From assembly GCA_964521075.1 (NCBI GenBank), contig CAZFPI010000001.1:1-64000 (forward strand): 64,000 nucleotides of DNA, given 5' to 3'. The position numbers and the translations under genes were made by a program. A model generated the notes under the pieces. That model did no database searches, had not been told where the DNA came from, and saw nothing but the letters and a program-made list of their open reading frames with translations. The DNA is from Sterolibacterium sp964521075 (GTDB lineage: Bacteria > Pseudomonadota > Gammaproteobacteria > Burkholderiales > Rhodocyclaceae). Shown here piece by piece: positions 8,667 through 16,768 of this stretch (positions are counted from its first letter, which is position 1; each line of letters opens with the position of its first letter).

Positions 8667-9585
8667 GTGAGGCCCCTTCGAGCACCTGCAGAACCAGTGT
8701 GGGGAAATCAAAACCGGCAGTGCGGGCGGCCATGGGAACCAGCGAGTGGTCTGTCATGCCCGGGGCCGTGTTGACCTCAAGGAAGTAGGGATTGCCCTGC
8801 CGGTCGAGCATGAGATCCACGCGCCCCCAGCCACGCCCGCCCAGCACCGAGAAGGCTCGCAGGGCCAGTTCGCCCAGCTCTTTTTGCCGTGCTTCGGGCA
8901 GATCGCAAGGGCAGCGATATTGTGTGTCGTCACGCAGGTATTTGGCGTCGAAATCGTAATACTCGCCAGCCGGAATGATCTGGATCATCGGCAAGGCACG
9001 AAGCCTGCCACCTTGCGAGAGCATGCCGATGGTGTATTCGCCGGCGTCGATGAATCGTTCGGCAATGACAAGATCATCGTATCGGGCAGCCTCGGCATAG
9101 GCGGCAGCCAGCCCGCCAGGCTGGCTCACCTTGCTGATGCCAATGCTGGAGCCCTCGTTGGCCGGTTTGACGAAAATCGGTAGCCCCAGCCGGGCTTCGA
9201 CGGCGGCGTAATCCGTATTGGCATCCAGGAGGATGTACTCGGGCACGGGAATGCCTGCTGCCTGCCAGACCAGCTTGGTACGCCATTTGTCCATGGCCAG
9301 GGCGGAAGCCAGTACGCCACTGCCGGTGTAGGGAATTCGCATTAGTTCCAGCGCGCCTTGCAATGTGCCGTCTTCGCCTCCCTGGCCGTGCATGGCGATG
9401 AAGGCGCGCTGGTAGCCATCGTCGCGCAGACGGGAGAGCGGCTGCTCGCGTGGATCGAAGGCGTGGGCGTCGACTCCGGCATTCTTGAGGGCCGAGAGCA
9501 CGGCGGCCCCGCTTTTCAGCGAGACTTCACGTTCGGCGGAACTGCCGCCAAAAATTACCGCTACCTTGCCAAAATCAGGCTGCAC
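8659..9585 (-). CDS. ddl: D-alanine--D-alanine ligase
   Basis: ATP-grasp enzyme joining two D-alanines for the peptidoglycan stem peptide (DdlB type). The motifs FGGSSAEREVSLKSG (N-terminal D-Ala site), MHGQGGEDGTLQG, FVKPANEGSSIGISKV (ATP-grasp lysine and serine loop) and FLEVNTAPGMTDHSL (metal-binding Asn/Glu) are all visible. The open frame extends to 9666, but GTG at 9585 is preferred: GGGAG lies upstream and the resulting 308 residues match the family. This start overlaps the murB stop by 11 bases. Confidence 0.95.
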   Translation of the reverse strand: MQPDFGKVAVIFGGSSAEREVSLKSGAAVLSALKNAGVDAHAFDPREQPLSRLRDDGYQRAFIAMHGQGGEDGTLQGALELMRIPYTGSGVLASALAMDKWRTKLVWQAAGIPVPEYILLDANTDYAAVEARLGLPIFVKPANEGSSIGISKVSQPGGLAAAYAEAARYDDLVIAERFIDAGEYTIGMLSQGGRLRALPMIQIIPAGEYYDFDAKYLRDDTQYRCPCDLPEARQKELGELALRAFSVLGGRGWGRVDLMLDRQGNPYFLEVNTAPGMTDHSLVPMAARTAGFDFPTLVLQVLEGASLA

Positions 9586-10501
9586 CAAGTTTTTCTCCCA
9601 CGATACGCACTTCCGGAACCAGCGTGACACCGAATCGGGCCCGGATTTTTTCCTGTATTTCTCCAATGAGCATTTCTATCTCAGAGGCGCTCGCTTTGGT
9701 CTGCGGATTAACGATGAAATTCGAATGTATTTCCGAAACTTTCGCACCGCCGACGCCATAACCTTTCAAACCCGCTGCTTCGATCAGCCGCGCGGCATGA
9801 TCCCCCGGTGGATTGCGAAAGACGGAGCCGGCATTGGGCTGCTGCAGGGGCTGCGTGGCAATCCGTTTTTCGAGCAGGGCCTTGATGCAGGCCCGGGCAG
9901 CTTCTGCTTCTCCCTTTTCAAAGCGGAACCAGGCTGCGGCGAACCATTCGTCGCAGTGCTCCCGCAGGCCAGCATGACGGTAGCTCACAGCGAAATCGTC
10001 GCGCCCGCGTTCATGGCATTTGCCCGATCGGTCGAGGGTGAGCACACGCAGGACGTGATTCCATGTTTCTCCGCCATGACAGCCTGCATTCATCGCCAGT
10101 GCTCCACCAATCGTGCCGGGGATGCCTGCCAGGAATTCCGCGCCGGAAAAGCCGTGGTTCGCGGCAAAACGCGCGAGCTTCGGGCTGGCCACGCCCGCTT
10201 CGGCGTAGATCGTGCCATCGTCCAGAAGGCGCAGTGTGCCGAGTGTGCCATGGGTAAAAATGACCGTGCCATCAAAACCGCCGTCGCGCACCAGCAGGTT
10301 GGAGCCCAGGCCCACGAACAGAAGCGGCTCATCTTGGCGCAGGCCGCGCAGGAAATCGCCCAGATCGTCGAGGTCGGCCGGTGTGTAGGCGCGCGCCACG
10401 CGCCCACCCGCCCGCCACGAAACATGGCGCGCCATCGATTCGTCGATCTGCAGCTTGCCCCGTAGTGGTGCCAGGTGAGGGTTTCCCGCCGTGCTTGTCA
10501 T
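9575..10501 (-). CDS. murB: UDP-N-acetylenolpyruvoylglucosamine reductase
   Basis: FAD- and NADPH-dependent reduction of UDP-GlcNAc-enolpyruvate to UDP-MurNAc. It has 308 residues, with the FAD-binding segment FVGLGSNLLVRDGG and the G(I/A)PGTIGGAL motif at 'LAGIPGTIGGALAMNAGCHG'. The catalytic region 'NAGSVFRNPPGDHAARLIEAAGLKG' has the serine proton donor and 'EIHSNFIVN' the C-terminal Glu. Five bases separate it from murC upstream. Confidence 0.97.
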   Translation of the reverse strand: MTSTAGNPHLAPLRGKLQIDESMARHVSWRAGGRVARAYTPADLDDLGDFLRGLRQDEPLLFVGLGSNLLVRDGGFDGTVIFTHGTLGTLRLLDDGTIYAEAGVASPKLARFAANHGFSGAEFLAGIPGTIGGALAMNAGCHGGETWNHVLRVLTLDRSGKCHERGRDDFAVSYRHAGLREHCDEWFAAAWFRFEKGEAEAARACIKALLEKRIATQPLQQPNAGSVFRNPPGDHAARLIEAAGLKGYGVGGAKVSEIHSNFIVNPQTKASASEIEMLIGEIQEKIRARFGVTLVPEVRIVGEKLGAA

Positions 10502-10506
10502 GATGT

Positions 10507-11907
10507 TCAGACTTCTCCGCTGGCCAGGCGGGCCGGGACGTTGCCAATCGAGCCGGCCCCCATCGTGAAGACCACATCACCATCACGGGCTGCAGCAAGA
10601 ATGGATTGAGGCATCGCGGTGATGTCGTCTATGAAGACTGGTTCGACTTTGCCCGCGACACGCACGGCCCGCGCCAGGGTGCGGCCATCGGCCGCGACGA
10701 TGGGAGCTTCACCAGCGGCATAGACTTCGGCCAGCAGCAGGGCATCGAAACCCGAGAGTACCTTGACGAAGTCTTCAAAGCAGTCGCGCGTTCGTGTGTA
10801 GCGGTGGGGCTGGAAGGCCAGCAAGAGGCGACGGTCGGGGAAAGCTCCGCGCGCGGCTTCGAGCACGGCGGCCATTTCTACGGGGTGATGGCCGTAGTCG
10901 TCGATGAGCGTGAAGCTGCCGCCGGAGGGCAGGGCGATTTCCCCGTACCGCTGGAAACGCCGCCCCACGCCCTTGAAACCGGCCAGGGCGCGACGGATGG
11001 ATTCGTCATCGATGCCGACTTCGGTGGCGACGGCGATGGCAGCCAGGGCGTTCAATACATTGTGTCGGCCGGGTGTGTTGAGGATGATGGGCAGACGGCT
11101 GATGCTGCCGTTGACCCGGACGCAGTCGAAGTGCATCTGCCCGCCTTTGGCCACGATGTTTTCGGCGCGAAAATTGGCCGTGGTATCCGGGCCGATGCCG
11201 TAGGTCACGATCTGTTTGTTGATGCGTGGCAGTATCTCGCGCACATTGGCATCGTCTTCGCACAGCACGGCCACGCCGTAGAAGGGCAGACGGTGGAGAA
11301 AATCGACGAAGGACTGGCGCAGTTTGTCCAGACTGTGATCGTAGGTTTCCATGTGGTCTGCGTCGATATTGGTGACGACAGAAATCATGGGCGACAGGCA
11401 CAGGAAGGAGGCGTCAGATTCGTCGGCTTCTGCGACAAGATAATCGCCTTGTCCTAGTTGCGCGTTTGCCCCGGCAGAGTTCAGGCGTCCGCCGATGACG
11501 AAGGTGGGGTCTGTGCCGCCTTCACCCAGAATGCTGGCGATGAGGCTCGTTGTCGTGGTTTTACCGTGTGTACCCGCGACGGCGATGCCTTGTTTGAAGC
11601 GCATCAGTTCGGCCAGCATCTGCGCGCGGGGCACGACGGGAATCTTGCGTTCCCGGGCGGCGACGATTTCCGGGTTGTCCTGCCGGATGGCGGTTGAGAC
11701 AACGACAGCATCCACCGTGGCGACATGGGCGGCGTCGTGGCCTTGCAGCACCCGAACGCCCAGGCTGCCCAGGCGGCGTGTCGCTGCGTTGCTGCCAATA
11801 TCCGAGCCGCTGACTTCGTAGCCTTGTGTCACCAGGACTTCGGCAATGCCGCTCATGCCCGAGCCACCGATGCCGACGAAATGAATGCGTTTGACCTTGT
11901 GTTTCAT
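10507..11907 (-). CDS. murC: UDP-N-acetylmuramate--L-alanine ligase
   Basis: Adds L-alanine to UDP-MurNAc, the first amino-acid ligation of peptidoglycan synthesis. 466 residues. The N-terminal Rossmann-like motif HFVGIGGSGMSGIAEVL, the P-loop GTHGKTTTTSLI near residue 113, the EADESDASFL block, and DDYGHHPVEM in the C-terminal domain (aligned with LLAFQPHRYTRT) are all present. The start ATG overlaps the murG stop by four bases. Confidence 0.98.
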   Translation of the reverse strand: MKHKVKRIHFVGIGGSGMSGIAEVLVTQGYEVSGSDIGSNAATRRLGSLGVRVLQGHDAAHVATVDAVVVSTAIRQDNPEIVAARERKIPVVPRAQMLAELMRFKQGIAVAGTHGKTTTTSLIASILGEGGTDPTFVIGGRLNSAGANAQLGQGDYLVAEADESDASFLCLSPMISVVTNIDADHMETYDHSLDKLRQSFVDFLHRLPFYGVAVLCEDDANVREILPRINKQIVTYGIGPDTTANFRAENIVAKGGQMHFDCVRVNGSISRLPIILNTPGRHNVLNALAAIAVATEVGIDDESIRRALAGFKGVGRRFQRYGEIALPSGGSFTLIDDYGHHPVEMAAVLEAARGAFPDRRLLLAFQPHRYTRTRDCFEDFVKVLSGFDALLLAEVYAAGEAPIVAADGRTLARAVRVAGKVEPVFIDDITAMPQSILAAARDGDVVFTMGAGSIGNVPARLASGEV

Positions 11908-12989
11908 TTCGCGAGCTCCATGCAGGTTTTTGCGACGTGTTCCGTGGCATCTGGTCGTGCCAGTTCGCGTGCTTTTTGCGCCATCTGCTGCAACTGGCTT
12001 CGATCCATGCGATTGAGCAGGGAAAGTTTCTCGGCGGTCAGCTCCGTTTGCGGCAGGAGAATGGCGGCCCCGGCCGTTGCCAGAAAACGCGCATTGCCGG
12101 TTTGGTGATCGTCGACGGCGTAGGGGAAGGGAACGAGGATGCTGGCCACGCCGGCGGCGGAGAGTTCTGCGATGGTCAGGGCTCCTGCGCGGCAGATCAC
12201 CAGGTCAGCCCAGGCGTAAGCTCCGGCCATGTCTTCGATGAAAGGGACGCAATGGGCGCGTACCCCGGCCTGTGCGTAGCCTGATTCCAGGGAAGCCAGA
12301 TGTTTTTCGCCGGACTGATGCACGATTTCCGGGCGTTCCGTTTCGGGGATCAGGGCCATGGCCTGTGGCAGGATTTCATTGAGGGCCAGTGCGCCCAGAC
12401 TTCCGCCTACCACCAGCAGGTGCAGTGGCCCGCCTTGCCGGGCGCGTTCGGCGTAACGGGTTTCCGGGGCGGGCAAGGCGGCGATGTCGGCGCGGACGGG
12501 GTTGCCTGCCCACTCGGCTTTTTTCATCACCTGCGGAAATCCTGTCAGGAGGCGGTCAGCCACTCCGGCCAGTACGCGGTTGGCGAGTCCGGCAACGGAG
12601 TTTTGTTCGTGGACGACCAGAGGGATGCCTTTGAGGACGGCCATCATGCCTGCCGGAAAGCTGACGAAACCGCCCAGGCCGATCACGACGTCAGGCCGGA
12701 TTTCACCGAGTCGGGCCAGTGCCTGGCGGAAGGCGCGAAGCAGGTTGATGGGCAGGAGAAGTTTGCGTAGCAAGCCCTTGCCGCGCAGCGCACCAAAGCG
12801 CAGCTCTGCCATTTCGTAGCCGCGTGAAGGGACGAGCCGGGCTTCCATCCCTTCAGGGTTCCCTAGCCAGACGACACGCCAGCCCGCTGCCTTCACGGCG
12901 TCGGCGACAGCCAGCCCGGGGAAAATGTGCCCGCCCGTGCCGCCTGCCATGACGAGGAGAGTGCGTGTGTTTGATTGTCTGTCCGTCAC
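11904..12989 (-). CDS. murG: Lipid II synthase MurG (GlcNAc transferase)
   Basis: Membrane-associated GT28 glycosyltransferase converting lipid I to lipid II. The N-terminal loop MAGGTGGHIFPGLAVAD and the second G-loop LLVVGGSLGALALNE are visible, with the UDP-GlcNAc-site GALTIAELSAAGVASILVPFPYAVDDHQ region near the C-terminus. The longest frame begins at 13397 inside ftsW; the real start is most likely GTG at 12989, which shares bases with the ftsW TGA stop and gives 361 residues. Confidence 0.96.
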   Translation of the reverse strand: MTDRQSNTRTLLVMAGGTGGHIFPGLAVADAVKAAGWRVVWLGNPEGMEARLVPSRGYEMAELRFGALRGKGLLRKLLLPINLLRAFRQALARLGEIRPDVVIGLGGFVSFPAGMMAVLKGIPLVVHEQNSVAGLANRVLAGVADRLLTGFPQVMKKAEWAGNPVRADIAALPAPETRYAERARQGGPLHLLVVGGSLGALALNEILPQAMALIPETERPEIVHQSGEKHLASLESGYAQAGVRAHCVPFIEDMAGAYAWADLVICRAGALTIAELSAAGVASILVPFPYAVDDHQTGNARFLATAGAAILLPQTELTAEKLSLLNRMDRSQLQQMAQKARELARPDATEHVAKTCMELAK

Positions 12990-14137
12990 GGATTCTGCCC
13001 CCGCATCAATAAACGGTTCTCGTAGTCGATCCGCATCAGAATGGCCAGGGCCACACAATTGGCGACGACCCCGGAGCCGCCGTAACTCATCAATGGCAGG
13101 GTCAGCCCCTTGGTGGGCAGCAGGCCCATATTCACGCCCATGTTGATGAAGGACTGCACACCGATCCAGATGCCGATGCCCTGGGCCACGAGGCCGGAGA
13201 AAATGCGGCGGTCGAGCACAAGAGCCTGGCGGCCGATGACGAAGGCGCGTTGTACCAGCAGGGCAAACAGGCCAATGACTACGGCTACGCCTGCAAAACC
13301 GAGCTCTTCGGCGATGACGGCCAGCAGGAAATCGGTATGGGCTTCGGGCAGGTAGAACAGCTTTTCGACACTGCCACCTAGCCCGACGCCCAACCATTCG
13401 CCCCGCCCAAAGGCGATCAGGGCGTGGGAGAGCTGGTAGCCCTTGCCATAGGCATCCTGCCAGGGGTCCATGAAGCCGAACATGCGTTCCCGCCGATAGG
13501 GGGAGCTCCAGATCAGGATGGCAAAACCGATCAGCAGCAGGAAGATGAGCCCGATGAAAATCCGGGCATTGATGCCGCCAAGAAACAGGATGCCCATGGC
13601 AATGGCGACAATGACGACGAATGCTCCGAAATCCGGCTCGCGCAGCAGGAGGAAGCCGACCATCAGCATGACAGCTGCCATCGGAAGGAAACCGCGCAGG
13701 AGAGAGCTCATGTCGGCGAGTTTGCGCGAGGTGTAGTCGGCAGCGTAGAGCACGGCAAACAGCTTCATCAGCTCGGAGGGCTGGAGGTTGATTGGCCCCA
13801 TCGGCAGCCAGCGTTGTGCGCCATTGACAGAACGTCCAATATGCGGGATCAGCACCAGCAGCAGCAGCAAGGCTCCGCCAAAAAAGAGCTTGGGGGCGAC
13901 CTGTTGCCAGAAGCGCATGGGCTGCTGGAAGGCGAGTACGGCAGTCAGCAGGCCGATGACCAGAAAGACGGCATGGCGTATCAGAAAATAGCTGGTCTGG
14001 TGATTGGTGAAACGGCTGCCTTCCGCCGTGGCGATCGAGGCGGAATACACCATGACCATCCCCAGCATCAGCAAGGTCAGCGCGGACCAGAGCAGGAAGG
14101 GGTCGTATTCCTGGACGGCAGGCTGGTTACGCAGCAT
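12986..14137 (-). CDS. ftsW: Septal peptidoglycan polymerase FtsW (SEDS family)
   Basis: Polytopic inner-membrane glycosyltransferase that polymerises lipid II at the septum together with FtsI. It has 383 residues with about ten hydrophobic segments. SEDS signatures include 'GKGYQLSHALIAFGRGEWLGVGLGGSVEKLFYLPEAHTDFLLAVIAEELG' parts (residues roughly 235-280), with the catalytic Asp of the family in the HTDFLLAVI motif, and 'GLLPTKGLTLPLMSYGGSG'. It abuts murD with no gap (murD stop at 14138). Confidence 0.98.
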   Translation of the reverse strand: MLRNQPAVQEYDPFLLWSALTLLMLGMVMVYSASIATAEGSRFTNHQTSYFLIRHAVFLVIGLLTAVLAFQQPMRFWQQVAPKLFFGGALLLLLVLIPHIGRSVNGAQRWLPMGPINLQPSELMKLFAVLYAADYTSRKLADMSSLLRGFLPMAAVMLMVGFLLLREPDFGAFVVIVAIAMGILFLGGINARIFIGLIFLLLIGFAILIWSSPYRRERMFGFMDPWQDAYGKGYQLSHALIAFGRGEWLGVGLGGSVEKLFYLPEAHTDFLLAVIAEELGFAGVAVVIGLFALLVQRAFVIGRQALVLDRRIFSGLVAQGIGIWIGVQSFINMGVNMGLLPTKGLTLPLMSYGGSGVVANCVALAILMRIDYENRLLMRGQNP

Positions 14138-15556
14138 TCAGTGGCCCTCCCGCAGTGTTTTGACCGATCGGACTGCGGCGATAAAGACTTCGGCGCGGTG
14201 GGTGTAATTGCGGTACATGTCGAAACTGGCGCAGGCGGGGGAGAGCAGGACGGCATCGCCCGGCTGCGCGGCAGAGGTGGCAAGACGTACGGCATCATCC
14301 ATGTCTTTTGCCTGTTTCAGCGGCACTCCGCTGCCTTGCAGCACGGCTTCGATTTTTGGCGCATCGCGGCCGATCAGCACCACGGCGCGGGCATGAGCCA
14401 TAACGGCCGCTCCGAGGGGGGAGAAATCTTGCCCTTTGCCATCGCCGCCTGCGATCAGAACGATCCGGGCCTGCGCTGCCCGGGAGGCCATCTGCCCGCC
14501 TAGCCCGGAAAGCCCGGCAACGGTGGCACCGACATTGGTTCCTTTGGAGTCGTCGTAGTAACGGATGCCACTGGTTTCGGCAACGAATTCCACGCGGTGC
14601 GGCAGGCCGCGAAAGGATTGCAGCCCTTGAACAAGCCGCTCCATGGGCAGGCCAAGTGCGTGGCACAAGGCCAGGGCGGCCATGGCGTTCGTGGCATTGT
14701 GCAGGCCCGGCATGGGCAGCCGGGACAAGGGGAGCAGGAAATGCTCGCCTTGTACGAGCCAGGGTTCGCCATCGCGCTGGCGAAGACCGAAGTCCTGCGT
14801 CATGCCAGGGGCGTCCAGCCCAAAACTTAGTAATGTCCGGTCAGCCCTCGCCATGCGTTTGACGCGTGCATCTTCCCTGTTGAGAATTTGCGCGCCTTCG
14901 CCATCGAAGATACGGGCTTTGGCACTGGCGTATTCATCGAGGTCGATGTAGCGGTCGAGATGGTCATCGCTGATATTGAGGACAGTCGCCACATCGGCAT
15001 TCAGGGTTTCCAGGGTTTCCAGCTGGAAGCTCGATAGTTCCAGCACCCAGATTTCCGGCAGCTTGCCAGCATCGAGGCGCGTCATCAGGGCGTCGAGCGC
15101 GGCAGGAGAAATGTTGCCACACGCTTCGGCATCGCGCCCGGCAGCACGGCACAGATGGGCCGTCAGTGCGGTGGTCGTGGTCTTGCCGTTCGTTCCGGTG
15201 ATGGCGATGATCTTGCAGCGGTCATGCATACCCGGCCCGCGCAGGGCCTGGGCGAACAGTTCGATTTCCCCGACGACACGGATGCCGCGTGCCCGGGCTT
15301 CGAATACCACCATCTGGCCCGCCGACAGGCCGGGCGAGATGGCCAGCTGGTCGATGCCGCCAAGCAGATTTTTGTCAAAGGGGCCGCTGATGAATTCAGC
15401 TTGCGGCAAGGTGGCCTGTAGCTGTGTCAGCCCGGGCGGGGATGCGCGTGTGTCGGCCACACGTACCTGTGCGCCCTGCCGGGCACACCAGCGGGCCATT
15501 GCCAGGCCGGATTCCCCCAGGCCCAGGATCAGGATGTGTTGGCCATTCAGTGACAT
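14138..15556 (-). CDS. murD: UDP-N-acetylmuramoyl-L-alanine--D-glutamate ligase
   Basis: Adds D-glutamate to UDP-MurNAc-L-Ala. The Rossmann-like start ILGLGESGLAMARW, P-loop ITGTNGKTTTTAL, ELSSFQLETL and the ligase-family DDHLDRY and YDDSKGTN motifs are visible. I start at the ATG at 15556 (472 residues, normal size) rather than at the upstream in-frame ATG at 15601, which lies before the 17-base space to mraY and lacks a ribosome site. Confidence 0.97.
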   Translation of the reverse strand: MSLNGQHILILGLGESGLAMARWCARQGAQVRVADTRASPPGLTQLQATLPQAEFISGPFDKNLLGGIDQLAISPGLSAGQMVVFEARARGIRVVGEIELFAQALRGPGMHDRCKIIAITGTNGKTTTTALTAHLCRAAGRDAEACGNISPAALDALMTRLDAGKLPEIWVLELSSFQLETLETLNADVATVLNISDDHLDRYIDLDEYASAKARIFDGEGAQILNREDARVKRMARADRTLLSFGLDAPGMTQDFGLRQRDGEPWLVQGEHFLLPLSRLPMPGLHNATNAMAALALCHALGLPMERLVQGLQSFRGLPHRVEFVAETSGIRYYDDSKGTNVGATVAGLSGLGGQMASRAAQARIVLIAGGDGKGQDFSPLGAAVMAHARAVVLIGRDAPKIEAVLQGSGVPLKQAKDMDDAVRLATSAAQPGDAVLLSPACASFDMYRNYTHRAEVFIAAVRSVKTLREGH

Positions 15557-15572
15557 CGTGTTTCTGCCCCGT

Positions 15573-16730
15573 TCAGCGGATCTTGAGGGTCGACAGGCCA
15601 AACAGCACCAGCATGATGGTGATGATCCAGAAGCGCACGACGACCTGGGTTTCCTTCCAGCCGCCCAGTTCGAAATGGTGGTGCAGCGGGGCCATGCGGA
15701 AAATGCGTTTGCCCCCCGTCAGTTTGAAATAACCCACCTGGAGCATGACGGAAACAGTTTCGGCAACGAAGACGCCGCCCATGATGAAGAGCACGATTTC
15801 CTGACGTACGATGATGGCGACTGTGCCCAGGGCGGCCCCCAGGGCCAGCGCGCCGACATCGCCCATGAAAACTTCGGCGGGGTAAGCGTTGAACCAGAGA
15901 AACCCCAGCCCGGCTCCGGCCAGCGCGCCGCAGAAGACACAAAGCTCACCCGCACCCGGGATGTAGGGGAGCAGCAGATATTTTGAGATGCCTGCATGGC
16001 CGGCGACATAGGCGAAGATGCCCAGCCCCGCGCCGACCATGACAGTCGGCATGATGGCCAGGCCATCGAGGCCGTCTGTGAGGTTGACGGCGTTACTTGA
16101 GCCAACGATGACCAGATAGCTGAGAATCATGAAGCCGAAGACGCCCAGCGGATAGCTGATGCTCTTGAAAAATGGCACGATCAGGGCCGCCTTGGGAGGT
16201 AGCTCCATGTCGAAGCCGCCTCCTTGTATCCAGGTGAGGAGCAGATCTCCCAGGCGGCTGTTGTCAGGTGCGGCAACGGCAAAGGCAAGGAAGACGGCAG
16301 CGATGGCCGCGATCACGGATTGCCAGGAGAATTTTGCGCGTGCCGAGAGCCCTTTCGGGTTGCGATGAACGACCTTGCGCCAGTCATCGACCCAGCCAAC
16401 GGCCCCGAAACCGAGTGTCACCAGCAGGACAATCCAGACGAAGCGATTGGAGAGATCTGCCCATAGCAGGGTGGAAACCGATACGGACAGAAGGATCAGC
16501 GCACCGCCCATCGTTGGTGTGCCGGCCTTGACAAGATGCGTCTTGGGGCCGTCGTCACGCACCGACTGGCCGATCTTTTTCGCGGCCAGCCAGCGGATGA
16601 CGGCCGGGCCGAAGGCGAAGGAGATCAGAAGGGCCGTCATCGACGCGAGCACCGCCCGGAGGGTGATGTAGCTGAACACATTAAAGGCATGGATGTCTTT
16701 CGCCAGCCACAGGCTGAGTTCAAGCAGCAT
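15573..16730 (-). CDS. mraY: Phospho-N-acetylmuramoyl-pentapeptide transferase MraY
   Basis: Inner-membrane enzyme that makes lipid I from UDP-MurNAc-pentapeptide and undecaprenyl phosphate. 385 residues with about ten hydrophobic segments. Signature motifs: the DDG-type aspartates at 'GWVDDWRKVV', NLTDGLDGLAI, the GDVGALALG loop and the HHHFELGGWKE motif near the C-terminus. It lies between murEF and murD, 38 bases after the murEF stop. Confidence 0.98.
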   Translation of the reverse strand: MLLELSLWLAKDIHAFNVFSYITLRAVLASMTALLISFAFGPAVIRWLAAKKIGQSVRDDGPKTHLVKAGTPTMGGALILLSVSVSTLLWADLSNRFVWIVLLVTLGFGAVGWVDDWRKVVHRNPKGLSARAKFSWQSVIAAIAAVFLAFAVAAPDNSRLGDLLLTWIQGGGFDMELPPKAALIVPFFKSISYPLGVFGFMILSYLVIVGSSNAVNLTDGLDGLAIMPTVMVGAGLGIFAYVAGHAGISKYLLLPYIPGAGELCVFCGALAGAGLGFLWFNAYPAEVFMGDVGALALGAALGTVAIIVRQEIVLFIMGGVFVAETVSVMLQVGYFKLTGGKRIFRMAPLHHHFELGGWKETQVVVRFWIITIMLVLFGLSTLKIR

Positions 16731-16768
16731 GACGTTCTCCCGGGAATTTTTCTGGTGATTTCATGGGG